Shown: piece after piece, positions 15,789 through 23,355 of the stretch
How positions within the stretch are numbered: position 1 is the stretch's first letter
Layout of the letters: each line of letters starts with the position of its first letter
Assembly: GCA_964348525.1 (NCBI GenBank)
Contig: CAYGCY010000001.1
Span: forward strand, 54,032-118,031
From: 12-FULL-44-12b sp964348525
Lineage (GTDB): Bacteria; Patescibacteriota; Minisyncoccia; Phycocordibacterales; Zambryskibacteraceae
Length of the DNA stretch: 64,000 nt
Direction of reading: 5' to 3'
Position numbers and translations under genes: made by a program
Notes under the pieces: generated by a model
Seen by the model: the letters and a program-made list of their open reading frames with translations, nothing else
Told to the model about the DNA's origin: nothing
Databases searched by the model: none

Positions 15789-16019
15789 CTACTGCTGTTC
15801 CACAGCTTCGAACATCGAGGCCGGATTGTAGCCAGCAGTTTCCACCTGCACGTACCAGCCGATTTCCCCGTCTATCCTGAGGGGCTTCACATCTCGCACC
15901 ATGTGCTGGGAGAGCGAGGTACGACCTTTCCAGCGTACCAACTGGCCCTTCGCAAACGGTGCGGTCCCGAGACTGCCGGGAGTGTTGTCGCTTTCCAAAG
16001 ACGGTTCTCCGACTTGCAT
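15789..16019 (-). CDS. Orphan cassette protein, 76 residues, possible SH3-like barrel
   Basis: I know no family for this protein (MQVGEPSLESDNTPGSLGTA...). The middle and end, FAKGQLVRWKGRTSL and GEIGWYVQVETAGYNPASMFE, have the alternation of glycines and beta-strand residues seen in small SH3-like or KOW-like barrels, which is only a guess. An AGGAGA site (16025-16030) lies 5 nt before the ATG. It has its own promoter and palindrome terminator and is GC-richer than thrS, which it follows on the same strand side. Confidence 0.75.
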   Translation of the reverse strand: MQVGEPSLESDNTPGSLGTAPFAKGQLVRWKGRTSLSQHMVRDVKPLRIDGEIGWYVQVETAGYNPASMFEAVEQQ

Positions 16020-16050
16020 TCGAATCTCCTGTGCAAAGACGTGGAGAATT

Positions 16051-16079
16051 AAGATACCTTAAATAATTGTTTTTGTAAA
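16051..16079 (-). promoter_or_regulatory. Sigma70-type promoter of the 15789 cassette
   Basis: On the minus strand TTTACA (16074-16079), 17-nt spacer, TATCTT (16051-16056); predicted start near 16044. Confidence 0.7.
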
Positions 16080-16082
16080 CCG

Positions 16083-17309
16083 CTACTGTTTTGAGGAAAT
16101 ATTTGCTTTTATGAAAGAGATTAAGTTTTCAATATTCATTTTTTCAGATTTCTCACCATTGCGTGCTTCAAAAGCTAGTTCTTTCGATTCAACCTCTTTG
16201 TCCCCGATAACAATATTGTAAAAAGTTTTTTCAGATTTGGCGTTACGAACCTTCTTGCCCAAGGTTTCATTTGAGCTATCTAATTCAGCTCGTATACCTG
16301 CGTCAATAAATTTTTTATAAATTTCCTCTGCAAACTCGTTGTGTGTTTCGGCAACAGTTAGTATTTTTACTTGGACTGGCGAGAGCCAAAGAGGGAAAGC
16401 CCCAGCGTATTTTTCGATGAGGAGCGCCATCGTGCGCTCTATTGCTCCAATTGACGAGCGGTGCACCACAAAAGCTCTGTGTTCTTTGCCATCTTCGCCA
16501 ATGTATTTCAAATCAAATCTTTCTGGCATACAAAAATCGTATTGCACGGTAAACGCTGTGTCCTCCTTGCCGTTTGCGTTTTTCATTTGGATATCAATTT
16601 TGGGCCCATAGAAAGCGGCTTCATTTTTTGCTTCTTCAAATTCTGCACCACGAGACTTCATCAACTTGCGTAGTAAATCTTCCGCTTTCTCCCACGCCTC
16701 ATCATTTTTATAATATTTTTCTGTGTTTGTTCTGTCGCCGAGTGACAATCTAAATCTGTAATCCTCGTTTAGTTTCAAGCCGAACACAGATGTGATGTAT
16801 TCCACTAAATCTAATGCTTTTCCAACCTCCTCCACTGCCTGTTCCTCGTCTCTACAAATGATATGTGCGTCCGCAAGACAAAATGCGCGCACTCTTTGAA
16901 GACCCATTAGTTCTCCTGACTGTTCGTAGCGATAAAGCTTTGCTAGCTCTGCAATTCTCATTGGCAAGTCTCTGTATGAACGAGGCTCTGATAGATAAAG
17001 CTCAAAATGGTGGGGGCATGTCATGGGGCGAAGCATAAACTCGTCTTCGTCTATCACGATGGGTGCGTACATTGAATCTTTGTAATGCGGATAGTGGCCG
17101 GACTTTTTATATAAATCTAGTTTTGCGATGTCTGGAGTAATAACGTGGCTGTAACCACGTTTTATTTCTTCATCCACTATAAATCTTTCAAGTTCGCGCC
17201 TAATAGTTGCACCCTTTGCTGTAAACAAGGGGAGTCCTTTTCCTACCGTTTCGGAAAAGGTAAAAAGCCCTAATTCCTTGCCTATTTTTTTGTGGTCCCT
17301 TTCATCCAT
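16083..17309 (-). CDS. thrS: Threonyl-tRNA synthetase lacking TGS and editing domains
   Basis: The start at 17309 gives MDERDHKKIGKELGLFTF, which aligns with the first residues of the catalytic domain of E. coli ThrRS; the longer frame from 17360 adds 17 residues with no ThrRS similarity. Zinc ligands are present in MTCPHH, LADAHII and FVVHRSSIGAIERTMALL, and the anticodon-binding domain follows (about 305-408). The roughly 240-residue N-terminal TGS and SAD editing domains are absent, so the enzyme cannot clear Ser-tRNAThr itself. TAGAAT lies 7 nt before the ATG, a leaderless-type start. Confidence 0.93.
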   Translation of the reverse strand: MDERDHKKIGKELGLFTFSETVGKGLPLFTAKGATIRRELERFIVDEEIKRGYSHVITPDIAKLDLYKKSGHYPHYKDSMYAPIVIDEDEFMLRPMTCPHHFELYLSEPRSYRDLPMRIAELAKLYRYEQSGELMGLQRVRAFCLADAHIICRDEEQAVEEVGKALDLVEYITSVFGLKLNEDYRFRLSLGDRTNTEKYYKNDEAWEKAEDLLRKLMKSRGAEFEEAKNEAAFYGPKIDIQMKNANGKEDTAFTVQYDFCMPERFDLKYIGEDGKEHRAFVVHRSSIGAIERTMALLIEKYAGAFPLWLSPVQVKILTVAETHNEFAEEIYKKFIDAGIRAELDSSNETLGKKVRNAKSEKTFYNIVIGDKEVESKELAFEARNGEKSEKMNIENLISFIKANISSKQ

Positions 17310-17316
17310 GATTGCA

Positions 17317-17322
17317 ATTCTA
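17317..17322 (-). promoter_or_regulatory. -10 hexamer TAGAAT, leaderless-type, for thrS
   Basis: The hexamer ends 7 nt before the ATG at 17309; this also supports the shorter start. No Shine-Dalgarno sequence. Confidence 0.6.
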
Positions 17323-17354
17323 ACAGAAAATCTTTTGTACCAAAGTGCCTGCCG

Positions 17355-17403
17355 CACCAAGATTCCACCTTGGCAGATGCATGACCAAGGTGGAATCTTG
17401 GTG
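17355..17403. repeat. 19-bp perfect inverted repeat with 11-nt loop
   Basis: CACCAAGATTCCACCTTGG (17355-17373) is the exact complement of 17385-17403. It separates the divergent thrS promoter and the cassette promoter at 17414, so it may insulate the two units; there is no T-tract on either strand. Confidence 0.85.
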
Positions 17404-17413
17404 TCACAGTGCC

Positions 17414-17442
17414 TTGACGAAATCTCTACTAGTACATATTGT
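17414..17442 (+). promoter_or_regulatory. Sigma70-type promoter of the 17471 cassette
   Basis: TTGACG (17414-17419), 17-nt spacer, TATTGT (17437-17442). Confidence 0.6.
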
Positions 17443-17470
17443 TGTTGTTAGATACAGCCAAGGAGTCGTA

Positions 17471-17641
17471 ATGAAGCGGAATCGTGAACCAAAACTTGAA
17501 CGGAGGCTGGCTCACCTCGTTTTCTTCATCGGATTTGTGGTTGGACTCGTTTGTACTGCTCTCGGAGTTTTGATTGGGGCCCCTGTCGCACTACTGTTCA
17601 ACAAAAAGATTAAAATGGGAGATGCAGACCTCACAGTGTGA
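17471..17641 (+). CDS. Small single-pass membrane protein, 56 residues
   Basis: The start at 17471 is chosen because AAGGAG (17460-17465) lies 5 nt upstream; the longer frame from 17345 runs back through a hairpin and the promoter and is not credible. The product begins MKRNREPKLERRLAHLV and has one long hydrophobic segment (about residues 17-42, FFIGFVVGLVCTALGVLIGA), with basic residues on both sides. Function unknown. The TGA stop lies inside the right arm of its own terminator hairpin, and dnaE ends 11 nt further on in the opposite direction. Confidence 0.7.
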   Translation: MKRNREPKLERRLAHLVFFIGFVVGLVCTALGVLIGAPVALLFNKKIKMGDADLTV

Positions 17642-17652
17642 GGTCTGTTTTG
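17625..17652. terminator. Terminator shared by the 17471 cassette and convergent dnaE
   Basis: 10-bp stem CAGACCTCAC/GTGAGGTCTG with a 3-nt loop, followed by TTTTGTT on the plus strand. The cassette stop codon (17639-17641) is within the right arm. Confidence 0.8.
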
Positions 17653-20600
17653 TTATAGCGTTTTTATTTTTTCTGCTATTAAACTTTTTTCGCCGTTTCT
17701 TTCCGTAATTTTGCCGAGAACTACCACACAGCTGTCTTCTGCCAAGAAACTTTTATACTCGCTAAAAACTTTTGGAAAAATTACCATTTCTATTGAGCCA
17801 GAAAAGTCTGATATTGTCGCAAAAGCCATCATTTCATTTCTTTTTGTAGAAATTTCGCGCGTCTTTTCTATTATTCCTGCAATCGTTATTTGAGTTCCGA
17901 GTCTTGTGCTTATAGCTTTTTCAATATTCATATCACGCTTCTCTAGTTTTTCTCTGTATTTATCTAGAGGATGTCCTGAAATATAAAGACCGAGCAGTTC
18001 TTTTTCCCATGCCAGTTTTTCATCCATAGTTGCTTCCGTGCTATCTACCATTTTTACTTCATCGTCGTCCGCAATTGCTCCGAACAGCGAATCGTGAGCA
18101 TCGCCTTGGTGCATTTTTTCTTTGTGAAATTCCAAGAGAGAATCCAAATTAGCAAGCATCTGTCCGCGTTCTCCAAATTCGTCGAGTGCTCCAGTTTTTA
18201 TAAGCGCTTCAAGAGATTTTTTATTTAAATTTTTATCTGTTATGCGAGACAAGAAATCTGAAAGAGAGGCAAAGTGCCCACCACGTTTTCTTTCGTGCAC
18301 GATAGTTTGCGCGATGCCGGCACCAAAGTTTTTTATAGTAGTGAGCCCGAAGCGGATTTTATCTATCTCTACACCGTTAGGGTCTCTAACGACCGTAAAT
18401 CCAGCGAAGGATTCATTTACAGACGGGGGCAGTACGGGAATGCCCATTCTTTTGCATTCCTCTATGTAGAGCGCAATAGTGTCTGTGTTGCCTGACTCGG
18501 CCGTGAGACAAGAAGACATATAAATAGCAGGGAAGTTGGCTTTGAAATAAGCCGTTTGATACGCGAGACGACCGTATGAAGCAGAGTGTGCCTTGTTGAA
18601 GCCGTACGCCGCGAATGGCTCTATCCATGTCCAAAGTTCTTGCGCTTTTTTTATTGGCCACTTCGAGTGTGAGACGCACCCTTCTATAAATTTTTCCTTT
18701 TGAGCTGCCATTTCTGCAGGAATTTTTTTACCGACCGCTTTTCTGAATTTGTCCACCTCGCCCCATGAGTACCCAGCAATGTCTTTTGCAATCATCAAAA
18801 GATCGTCTTGATAAACCAATATTCCGTATGTTCTTTCCAAAATATGTTTTAAAGATTCATCCAAATATTTAACTAGGCTTCGATTGTGTTTTCTTTTTAT
18901 AAAATCAGGAATGAATTGGATAGGCCCTGGTCTGTAAAGAGCCACCATAGCGTTAATGTCGTGGATGGTAGTGGGCTTCAGGTCTATGAGAAACTTCGTC
19001 ATACCGTCGCCGTTCAGCTGAAACGTGCCTTCCGTTTCTCCGCGTGCAAGCATTTGGAAGGTTTTTTTATCGTTGAGCGGTACTGACTCAGGGTCTATGG
19101 TATTTCCCTCAATAGCCCTAATCCTATCCACGGTGTCTGCAAGTATTGAGAGGTTGCGAAGACCCAAGAAGTCAAATTTCAAAAGGCCAGCTTCTTCAAT
19201 CGAATACATATCGTATTGAGTAATAAGTTTTTCATCACCTTTCGTATCGTATTGAAGAGGTGTGTAATCGGTAATGGCAGTTGGGGAAATAACCACTCCG
19301 GCAGCGTGCACTGAAATGTGGCGTGCACACCCCTCTATTTTCTTTGACATATCTATAATGCGCTTTGTGTCTCGATCCTCGTCGTACTTCTTCTGTAATT
19401 CCGGCACCATCTCAAAAGCGCGTTCTATTGTCATAGGAAAACCTTGCGAACCCATAGGAATTAGTTTTGCGATTTCGTCTCCTTTTCCATACGGATATCC
19501 AAGGGCTCGTGCCACATCTCTCACCGCGCCTCTCGCCATCATTGTGCCGAATGTTCCTATTTGAGCTACTTTGTCCTCGCCGTATTTTGTTCTTGCGTAT
19601 TCTATTATTTCGTCACGCCTATTATCTGCGTAGTCCATATCAATATCGGGCGGAGACGGGCGATCTGGATTCAGAAACCTTTCAAACGGCAGGGCATATT
19701 CTATGGGGTCTATATTGGTGATGCCTGAGAGGTAGGTACACATAGAGCCCGCAACAGAGCCTCTAATGTTGGTCAGAATTCCATTTTCGTGAGCGTGACG
19801 AAGCAGATCTCCTACGACCAAAAAATAAGGCGAGAAACCCTTGGTTTTTATGATTGAAAGTTCGTACTCAATGCGTTCTTTTATTTCTGGAGTAATTTCA
19901 ATGTCCCTCTTTTGAGCGCCTTCATAAACCATTTTTTTGAATTCTTCATCAAAGTTTGAATTTTCAGGAATGTCTATTTTGGGGAATACCCACTTGCCGA
20001 GTTCTAATTCGAGGGAGCATCTGCTCGCAATACGAGAATTGTTTTCAAGTGCTTCGGGTAAATCAGAAAAATTTTTCTCTATTTCTTCGGGCGACAAAAA
20101 GGAAAAATTCTCCTCCTCGTCTGTAACGCTTTCATCAAATCTGTCATTAGACTGCTGGACACTAAGCATAGTGTCTCTTGCCGGTTTATCTTCCTCGTCC
20201 ATATAATAAATGTCGTGAGAAGCGACCGCCTCTACATTATTTTTCTTTGCGAATTCAATCAGTAGATCCATGTGGGCGTTGTGTCCTGAGAGCTCGTCGT
20301 GCTTGGTGATTTCAATAAAAACATTTTGTTTCCCGAAAGTTTTTAAGTAAAAATCTAGAATGTTTTGAGCTTTTTCGGTATCTTTTCTCCTTAGGGCCTT
20401 TCCAATTTCTCCACCAAGAGCCGGAATTATTGCTATAAGTCCATCGTGAAATTGCTCTAGCAATTCATTGTCTATTCTTGGCTTGTAATAAAAGCCCTCA
20501 ATGTGGCTTTTAGTTACAAGCATAATGAGATTTTTATAGCCCGTTTCGTTTTCTACTAGCAAAACCAACCTGTCTCTTGTGTGGTCAACTCCCGCCTGTT

Positions 20601-20832
20601 TGTCTTTCCGAGTGCGGACCGCTTTATAAAAATCAACGCCAATTATGGGTTTTATTCCAGCTTGTTTACACTCCTTATAAAATTCAATTGCACCATACAA
20701 ATTGCCAGCGTCAGTCAGGGCAAGTGCTGGCATCTCATATTTTTTAGCTCTTTCTACAAGGTCCGGAATTTTTGGTAGGGCCTGAAGAAGAGAGTAATGA
20801 GAATGTGTGTGTAAATGCGAATAGCGCGACAT
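17653..20832 (-). CDS. dnaE: DNA polymerase III subunit alpha
   Basis: The 1059-residue protein has the N-terminal PHP domain (SHLHTHSHYSLLQALPKI), the polymerase core with catalytic aspartates in PSPPDIDMDYADNRRDEIIEY, the fingers segment GRLAYQTAYFKANFPA, helix-hairpin-helix sequences, and a C-terminal OB-fold (ITIAGIIEKTREISTKRN). It is the DnaE1-type replicative polymerase catalytic subunit, about 100 residues shorter than the E. coli enzyme. The ATG at 20832 is 6 nt downstream of a perfect TATAAT, so its mRNA should be leaderless. Confidence 0.96.
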   Translation of the reverse strand: MSRYSHLHTHSHYSLLQALPKIPDLVERAKKYEMPALALTDAGNLYGAIEFYKECKQAGIKPIIGVDFYKAVRTRKDKQAGVDHTRDRLVLLVENETGYKNLIMLVTKSHIEGFYYKPRIDNELLEQFHDGLIAIIPALGGEIGKALRRKDTEKAQNILDFYLKTFGKQNVFIEITKHDELSGHNAHMDLLIEFAKKNNVEAVASHDIYYMDEEDKPARDTMLSVQQSNDRFDESVTDEEENFSFLSPEEIEKNFSDLPEALENNSRIASRCSLELELGKWVFPKIDIPENSNFDEEFKKMVYEGAQKRDIEITPEIKERIEYELSIIKTKGFSPYFLVVGDLLRHAHENGILTNIRGSVAGSMCTYLSGITNIDPIEYALPFERFLNPDRPSPPDIDMDYADNRRDEIIEYARTKYGEDKVAQIGTFGTMMARGAVRDVARALGYPYGKGDEIAKLIPMGSQGFPMTIERAFEMVPELQKKYDEDRDTKRIIDMSKKIEGCARHISVHAAGVVISPTAITDYTPLQYDTKGDEKLITQYDMYSIEEAGLLKFDFLGLRNLSILADTVDRIRAIEGNTIDPESVPLNDKKTFQMLARGETEGTFQLNGDGMTKFLIDLKPTTIHDINAMVALYRPGPIQFIPDFIKRKHNRSLVKYLDESLKHILERTYGILVYQDDLLMIAKDIAGYSWGEVDKFRKAVGKKIPAEMAAQKEKFIEGCVSHSKWPIKKAQELWTWIEPFAAYGFNKAHSASYGRLAYQTAYFKANFPAIYMSSCLTAESGNTDTIALYIEECKRMGIPVLPPSVNESFAGFTVVRDPNGVEIDKIRFGLTTIKNFGAGIAQTIVHERKRGGHFASLSDFLSRITDKNLNKKSLEALIKTGALDEFGERGQMLANLDSLLEFHKEKMHQGDAHDSLFGAIADDDEVKMVDSTEATMDEKLAWEKELLGLYISGHPLDKYREKLEKRDMNIEKAISTRLGTQITIAGIIEKTREISTKRNEMMAFATISDFSGSIEMVIFPKVFSEYKSFLAEDSCVVVLGKITERNGEKSLIAEKIKTL

Positions 20833-20838
20833 GCTTTA

Positions 20839-20844
20839 ATTATA
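20839..20844 (-). promoter_or_regulatory. -10 hexamer TATAAT, leaderless-type, for dnaE
   Basis: TATAAT ends 6 nt before the dnaE ATG, which places the expected +1 on the A of the start codon. Confidence 0.7.
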
Positions 20845-20868
20845 CTCGCGAAGCTCTAATCCACAGGT

Positions 20869-20897
20869 TTGACTAGTGAATTTTTTATAGTTATATT
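20869..20897 (+). promoter_or_regulatory. Sigma70-type promoter of the 20923 cassette
   Basis: TTGACT (20869-20874), 17-nt spacer, TATATT (20892-20897); predicted start near 20904, back-to-back with the dnaE promoter. Confidence 0.75.
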
Positions 20898-20922
20898 GCC
20901 CAGAGACCAAAGAGGAGAAAGT

Positions 20923-21126
20923 ATGAGCCACGAAGAAATGCCCAAGATTTCGGTAGCGGAACTCAGAAAACAACTCCCCGCTCTACTCGACCAAGTCAAT
21001 TTTCTGGGTAAGAAGTTCATGGTTACGAAGCATGGCAGGCCATACGCCATTCTTCAGGCGATTGGTGGGCGTGAGGGTCCAGCATCGTTCACCCCCAGAT
21101 GCCCCGTTCGTAAAAGCGCCGTCTGA
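20923..21126 (+). CDS. Phd/YefM-like antitoxin-type DNA-binding protein without a toxin partner
   Basis: GAGGAG (20912-20917) lies 5 nt before the ATG, which fixes the start; upstream in-frame codons belong to the promoter. The 67-residue product reads ISVAELRKQLPALLDQVNFL then FMVTKHGRPYAILQAIGG, the Phd/YefM N-terminal dimerisation/DNA-binding pattern (S-x-x-x-L-R, then V-T-K-x-G-x-P-x-A). The C-terminus, where toxin contacts normally lie, is a short Pro/Cys/Arg stretch. No toxin gene is adjacent: a membrane protein and rnhB follow. It may be an orphan regulator. Its TGA stop is in the loop of its terminator. Confidence 0.72.
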   Translation: MSHEEMPKISVAELRKQLPALLDQVNFLGKKFMVTKHGRPYAILQAIGGREGPASFTPRCPVRKSAV

Positions 21127-21138
21127 TGACGGCGCTTT
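21113..21138 (+). terminator. Terminator of the 20923 cassette, stop codon in the loop
   Basis: 11-bp perfect stem AAAGCGCCGTC/GACGGCGCTTT; the TGA at 21124-21126 forms most of the 4-nt loop. Confidence 0.9.
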
Positions 21139-21159
21139 AGTTATTTATATAAAACGTAA

Positions 21160-21165
21160 TAGAAT
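21160..21165 (+). promoter_or_regulatory. -10 hexamer TAGAAT, leaderless-type
   Basis: Ends 9 nt before the ATG at 21175; no Shine-Dalgarno sequence. Confidence 0.5.
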
Positions 21166-21174
21166 TAGCCACAT

Positions 21175-21429
21175 ATGATTTTATGGATAATGACAGCCTC
21201 ACAGTTGATAGCCAGTGCGTGGTTTTCTTTGAGAGGCGGCAAACTAAACGATAAAGAATTTTATGTATTTACAGTTGCGATGATGGTTGGGCAAATTGGC
21301 CTTGGATACGAAACGTACACACAGGGAGCAACAAGAGCACTAGTCATACAAATATACTCGCTAGTCCTAACTGCAATTGGTGGTATACAAAGGTACAGGA
21401 TTGTGAAAAAAGAATTGAAAATAAAATAG
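21175..21429 (+). CDS. Small membrane protein, 84 residues
   Basis: I do not recognise this protein. It has three hydrophobic stretches (about residues 2-18, 30-48 and 54-70: MILWIMTASQLIASAWFSL, FYVFTVAMMVGQIGLGY, ALVIQIYSLVLTAIGGIQ) and a basic C-terminus, so it is a small integral membrane protein, perhaps of the SemiSWEET/PQ-loop-like size class, which I cannot confirm. It is AT-rich and has a leaderless-type start like the core genes, and rnhB begins three bases after its stop, so the two are likely one operon. Confidence 0.65.
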   Translation: MILWIMTASQLIASAWFSLRGGKLNDKEFYVFTVAMMVGQIGLGYETYTQGATRALVIQIYSLVLTAIGGIQRYRIVKKELKIK

Positions 21430-21432
21430 CAT

Positions 21433-22056
21433 ATGCAAAAACATCCTCGTATTATTTCTAAAATTCCCCCTGAATGTGTGGTAGGAATAGACGAAGCGGG
21501 CAGAGGTCCACTTGCGGGACCAGTTGCTGTGGGCACGGTAAAAATAGGTAGAGATTTTAATAAAAAATTCTTCAAAGGGATTAAGGACTCTAAAAAGCTC
21601 ACAGAAGAGGGGAGGGAGATGTGGTTTGAGCTAGCGAAAGAAGCGCACAAAAAAGGCGAATTAGATTTTGCTGTCTCCCTTGTTTCTCATACCGTTATTG
21701 ATAGACACGGCATGACAAAAGCTGTGCGGATTGGTATTAAGAAAAATTTAAAAAACCTTTCTGTACCACCCGCAGAATCTCGTATTTTTTTAGATGGTTT
21801 ACTCAAAGCGCCGGAAGAATATAGACATCAACTCACAATAATAAAGGGGGATGAAAAGGTTCCTGTTATTTCCTTGGCATCGATTGTAGCGAAAGTAACG
21901 CGCGATAGATATATGAAAAAAATAGCCAAAAAATATCCCAAATATGGCTTTGAGCGACACAAAGGATATGCTACTGAGTCTCACAGAAAGGCAATAACAA
22001 CTTTTGGCATTACGCCAATACATAGAGTGTCCTTTTTGAGGAATATACTCGGATAG
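21433..22056 (+). CDS. rnhB: Ribonuclease HII
   Basis: The 207-residue enzyme carries the RNase HII signature VVGIDEAGRGPLAGPVAVG with the first catalytic Asp-Glu pair, then IKDSKKLTEEGRE, a downstream Asp in SRIFLDGLLKAP, and the C-terminal ASIVAKVTRDRYMKKIAKKYPKYGFERHKGYAT. It removes RNA from RNA-DNA hybrids, including misincorporated ribonucleotides. It closely follows the small membrane protein gene. Confidence 0.95.
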   Translation: MQKHPRIISKIPPECVVGIDEAGRGPLAGPVAVGTVKIGRDFNKKFFKGIKDSKKLTEEGREMWFELAKEAHKKGELDFAVSLVSHTVIDRHGMTKAVRIGIKKNLKNLSVPPAESRIFLDGLLKAPEEYRHQLTIIKGDEKVPVISLASIVAKVTRDRYMKKIAKKYPKYGFERHKGYATESHRKAITTFGITPIHRVSFLRNILG

Positions 22057-22079
22057 CTTGATTAAAAGAGTGTATTTGA

Positions 22080-22085
22080 TATATT
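22080..22085 (+). promoter_or_regulatory. -10 hexamer TATATT, leaderless-type, for rpmF
   Basis: Ends 10 nt before the ATG at 22096; no Shine-Dalgarno sequence. Confidence 0.45.
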
Positions 22086-22095
22086 AACTCGCACT

Positions 22096-22320
22096 ATGGT
22101 AGTAAGGATGAGACATAATCGAGGGCAAACAGGAAGCCGTCGATCACATCACAAACTAAAGAATCCGGCTTTGGCAAAGGACCAAGACGGAGCTGTAACT
22201 TTGCGCCACAGAATGAATCCAGCCACAGGCAAATATAAAGGCAAGGTGGTTGTGGATATGGCTGCAAAAAAGGCAGCAAAGCAAGCTAGAAAGAAAGCTT
22301 CCTCTGAAGCACAGAAATAA
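22096..22320 (+). CDS. rpmF: 50S ribosomal protein L32
   Basis: The 74-residue protein has the RHNRGQTGSRRSHHKLKNPAL segment that matches the basic N-terminal part of L32, followed by TLRHRMNPATGKYKG and a Lys/Ala-rich tail. The canonical zinc Cys pairs are absent, as in several L32 variants. An internal ATG at 22108 (MRHNRGQ) is an alternative start, but the -10 position favours 22096. The stop codon touches the left arm of a family-1 element. Confidence 0.85.
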   Translation: MVVRMRHNRGQTGSRRSHHKLKNPALAKDQDGAVTLRHRMNPATGKYKGKVVVDMAAKKAAKQARKKASSEAQK

Positions 22321-22386
22321 ACACAGCGGGATATTTTACTCAGGAGTGCGATTTGTCTCTCCGTGACAAGATATCCCGCTGTGTTT
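22319..22386 (-). repeat. Family-1 hairpin element, copy 4 (reverse orientation)
   Basis: Read on the minus strand the core starts TCACGGAGAGACAAATCGCA and ends CTCCTGA. The outer arms AAACACAGCGGGATAT and ATATCCCGCTGTGTTT are a perfect 16-bp stem. It directly abuts the rpmF stop and is the only copy pointing to the minus strand. Confidence 0.8.
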
Positions 22387-22426
22387 ATGTTTTATGTTAA
22401 TATAGGGATGTAATAGTTCTTTCACG

Positions 22427-23344
22427 ATGGCAAACAGACACCTTTCGAGATCAATAGTCCTCCAATCTCTCTTTGAATGGGACTTCTTCGACTTGAAGCC
22501 CTCTCAAGTAAAAGCCGTTGTAGAAAGAAACGCACAGGAATTTGCACCAGGGATGAAAGATGTTTCTTTTGCTGAAAATTTAGCAAAGGAGGTAATCAAG
22601 AAAAAGAAAGATTTAGATTTAATAATAGAAAAAGCTGCACCTGACTGGCCAATTGATAAAATAAATGGAGTAGATAGAAATGTTTTGAGACTTGGGCTTT
22701 GTGAACTGCTGTTTTCAAATAGGGAAGAGGTCCCGCCTAAGGTTGCCATAAATGAAGCCATTGAACTTGCGAAAACGTTTGGAGGGGAGACTAGTGGAAA
22801 GTTTGTAAATGGGGTCTTAGGTGCGGTCTACAAAGAGATGGGGGAGCCGGGGAAAGAACAGCAATCTAGCAAAGGCGCAAAAGGCAAGAAAAACAGCCTA
22901 GACGATCAGAACATTCCTCTAGAACAGTTGGGAGGGGCGGTAGTTTATGCAAGAGATAATGACAAAATATACATAGCACTTGTCCATGATGTTTTTGGGC
23001 ACTGGACTCTTTCTAAGGGCAAGCTTGAAGGTGAAGAAAAAGTGAAAGATGGTACTGAAAGAGAGATAAAAGAAGAAATAGGTTTGGATATAAAAATAAA
23101 AGAAGATTTAGGTGCCAACGAATATATTGCTTATCATCCAGAAAAAGGAAAATTAAGAAAAAGGGTCCATTATTTTTTAGCAGAAGCCGATTTTGAACCT
23201 TTGAAACTTGAATCTAGCGGGGGTTTGGATGATGCGAGATGGTTTACCGTAGCAGACATTGTGGACCTCAATTTTTATGATGACGTTTTGCCCATTGTTA
23301 CGAAAGCCGTAACCCTCCTTGCCGAAAAGTATTCCAGACAATAA
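22427..23344 (+). CDS. nusB: NusB antitermination factor fused to a Nudix hydrolase domain
   Basis: Residues 1-140 are NusB: RHLSRSIVLQSLFEWDFF at the start and GVDRNVLRLGLCELL, KVAINEAIELAKTFGGETSGKFVNGVLGAVYKE at the end. After a Ser/Lys linker (141-160), residues about 165-300 form a Nudix domain with the box GKLEGEEKVKDGTEREIKEE plus IGL (198-220), all key Glu/Gly residues in place. NusB acts in rRNA transcription antitermination with NusE/S10; Nudix enzymes cleave nucleoside diphosphate derivatives. The Nudix part resembles the Ap4A/RppH-like group. No frameshift or stop separates the parts. rnc follows after 11 nt. Confidence 0.85.
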   Translation: MANRHLSRSIVLQSLFEWDFFDLKPSQVKAVVERNAQEFAPGMKDVSFAENLAKEVIKKKKDLDLIIEKAAPDWPIDKINGVDRNVLRLGLCELLFSNREEVPPKVAINEAIELAKTFGGETSGKFVNGVLGAVYKEMGEPGKEQQSSKGAKGKKNSLDDQNIPLEQLGGAVVYARDNDKIYIALVHDVFGHWTLSKGKLEGEEKVKDGTEREIKEEIGLDIKIKEDLGANEYIAYHPEKGKLRKRVHYFLAEADFEPLKLESSGGLDDARWFTVADIVDLNFYDDVLPIVTKAVTLLAEKYSRQ

Positions 23345-23355
23345 TATAAGCCACT

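Noticed and set aside
17345..17470. Long N-terminus of the 17471 membrane protein
   Set aside because: It would be read through the 19-bp hairpin and the promoter; AAGGAG directly before 17471 fixes the start.
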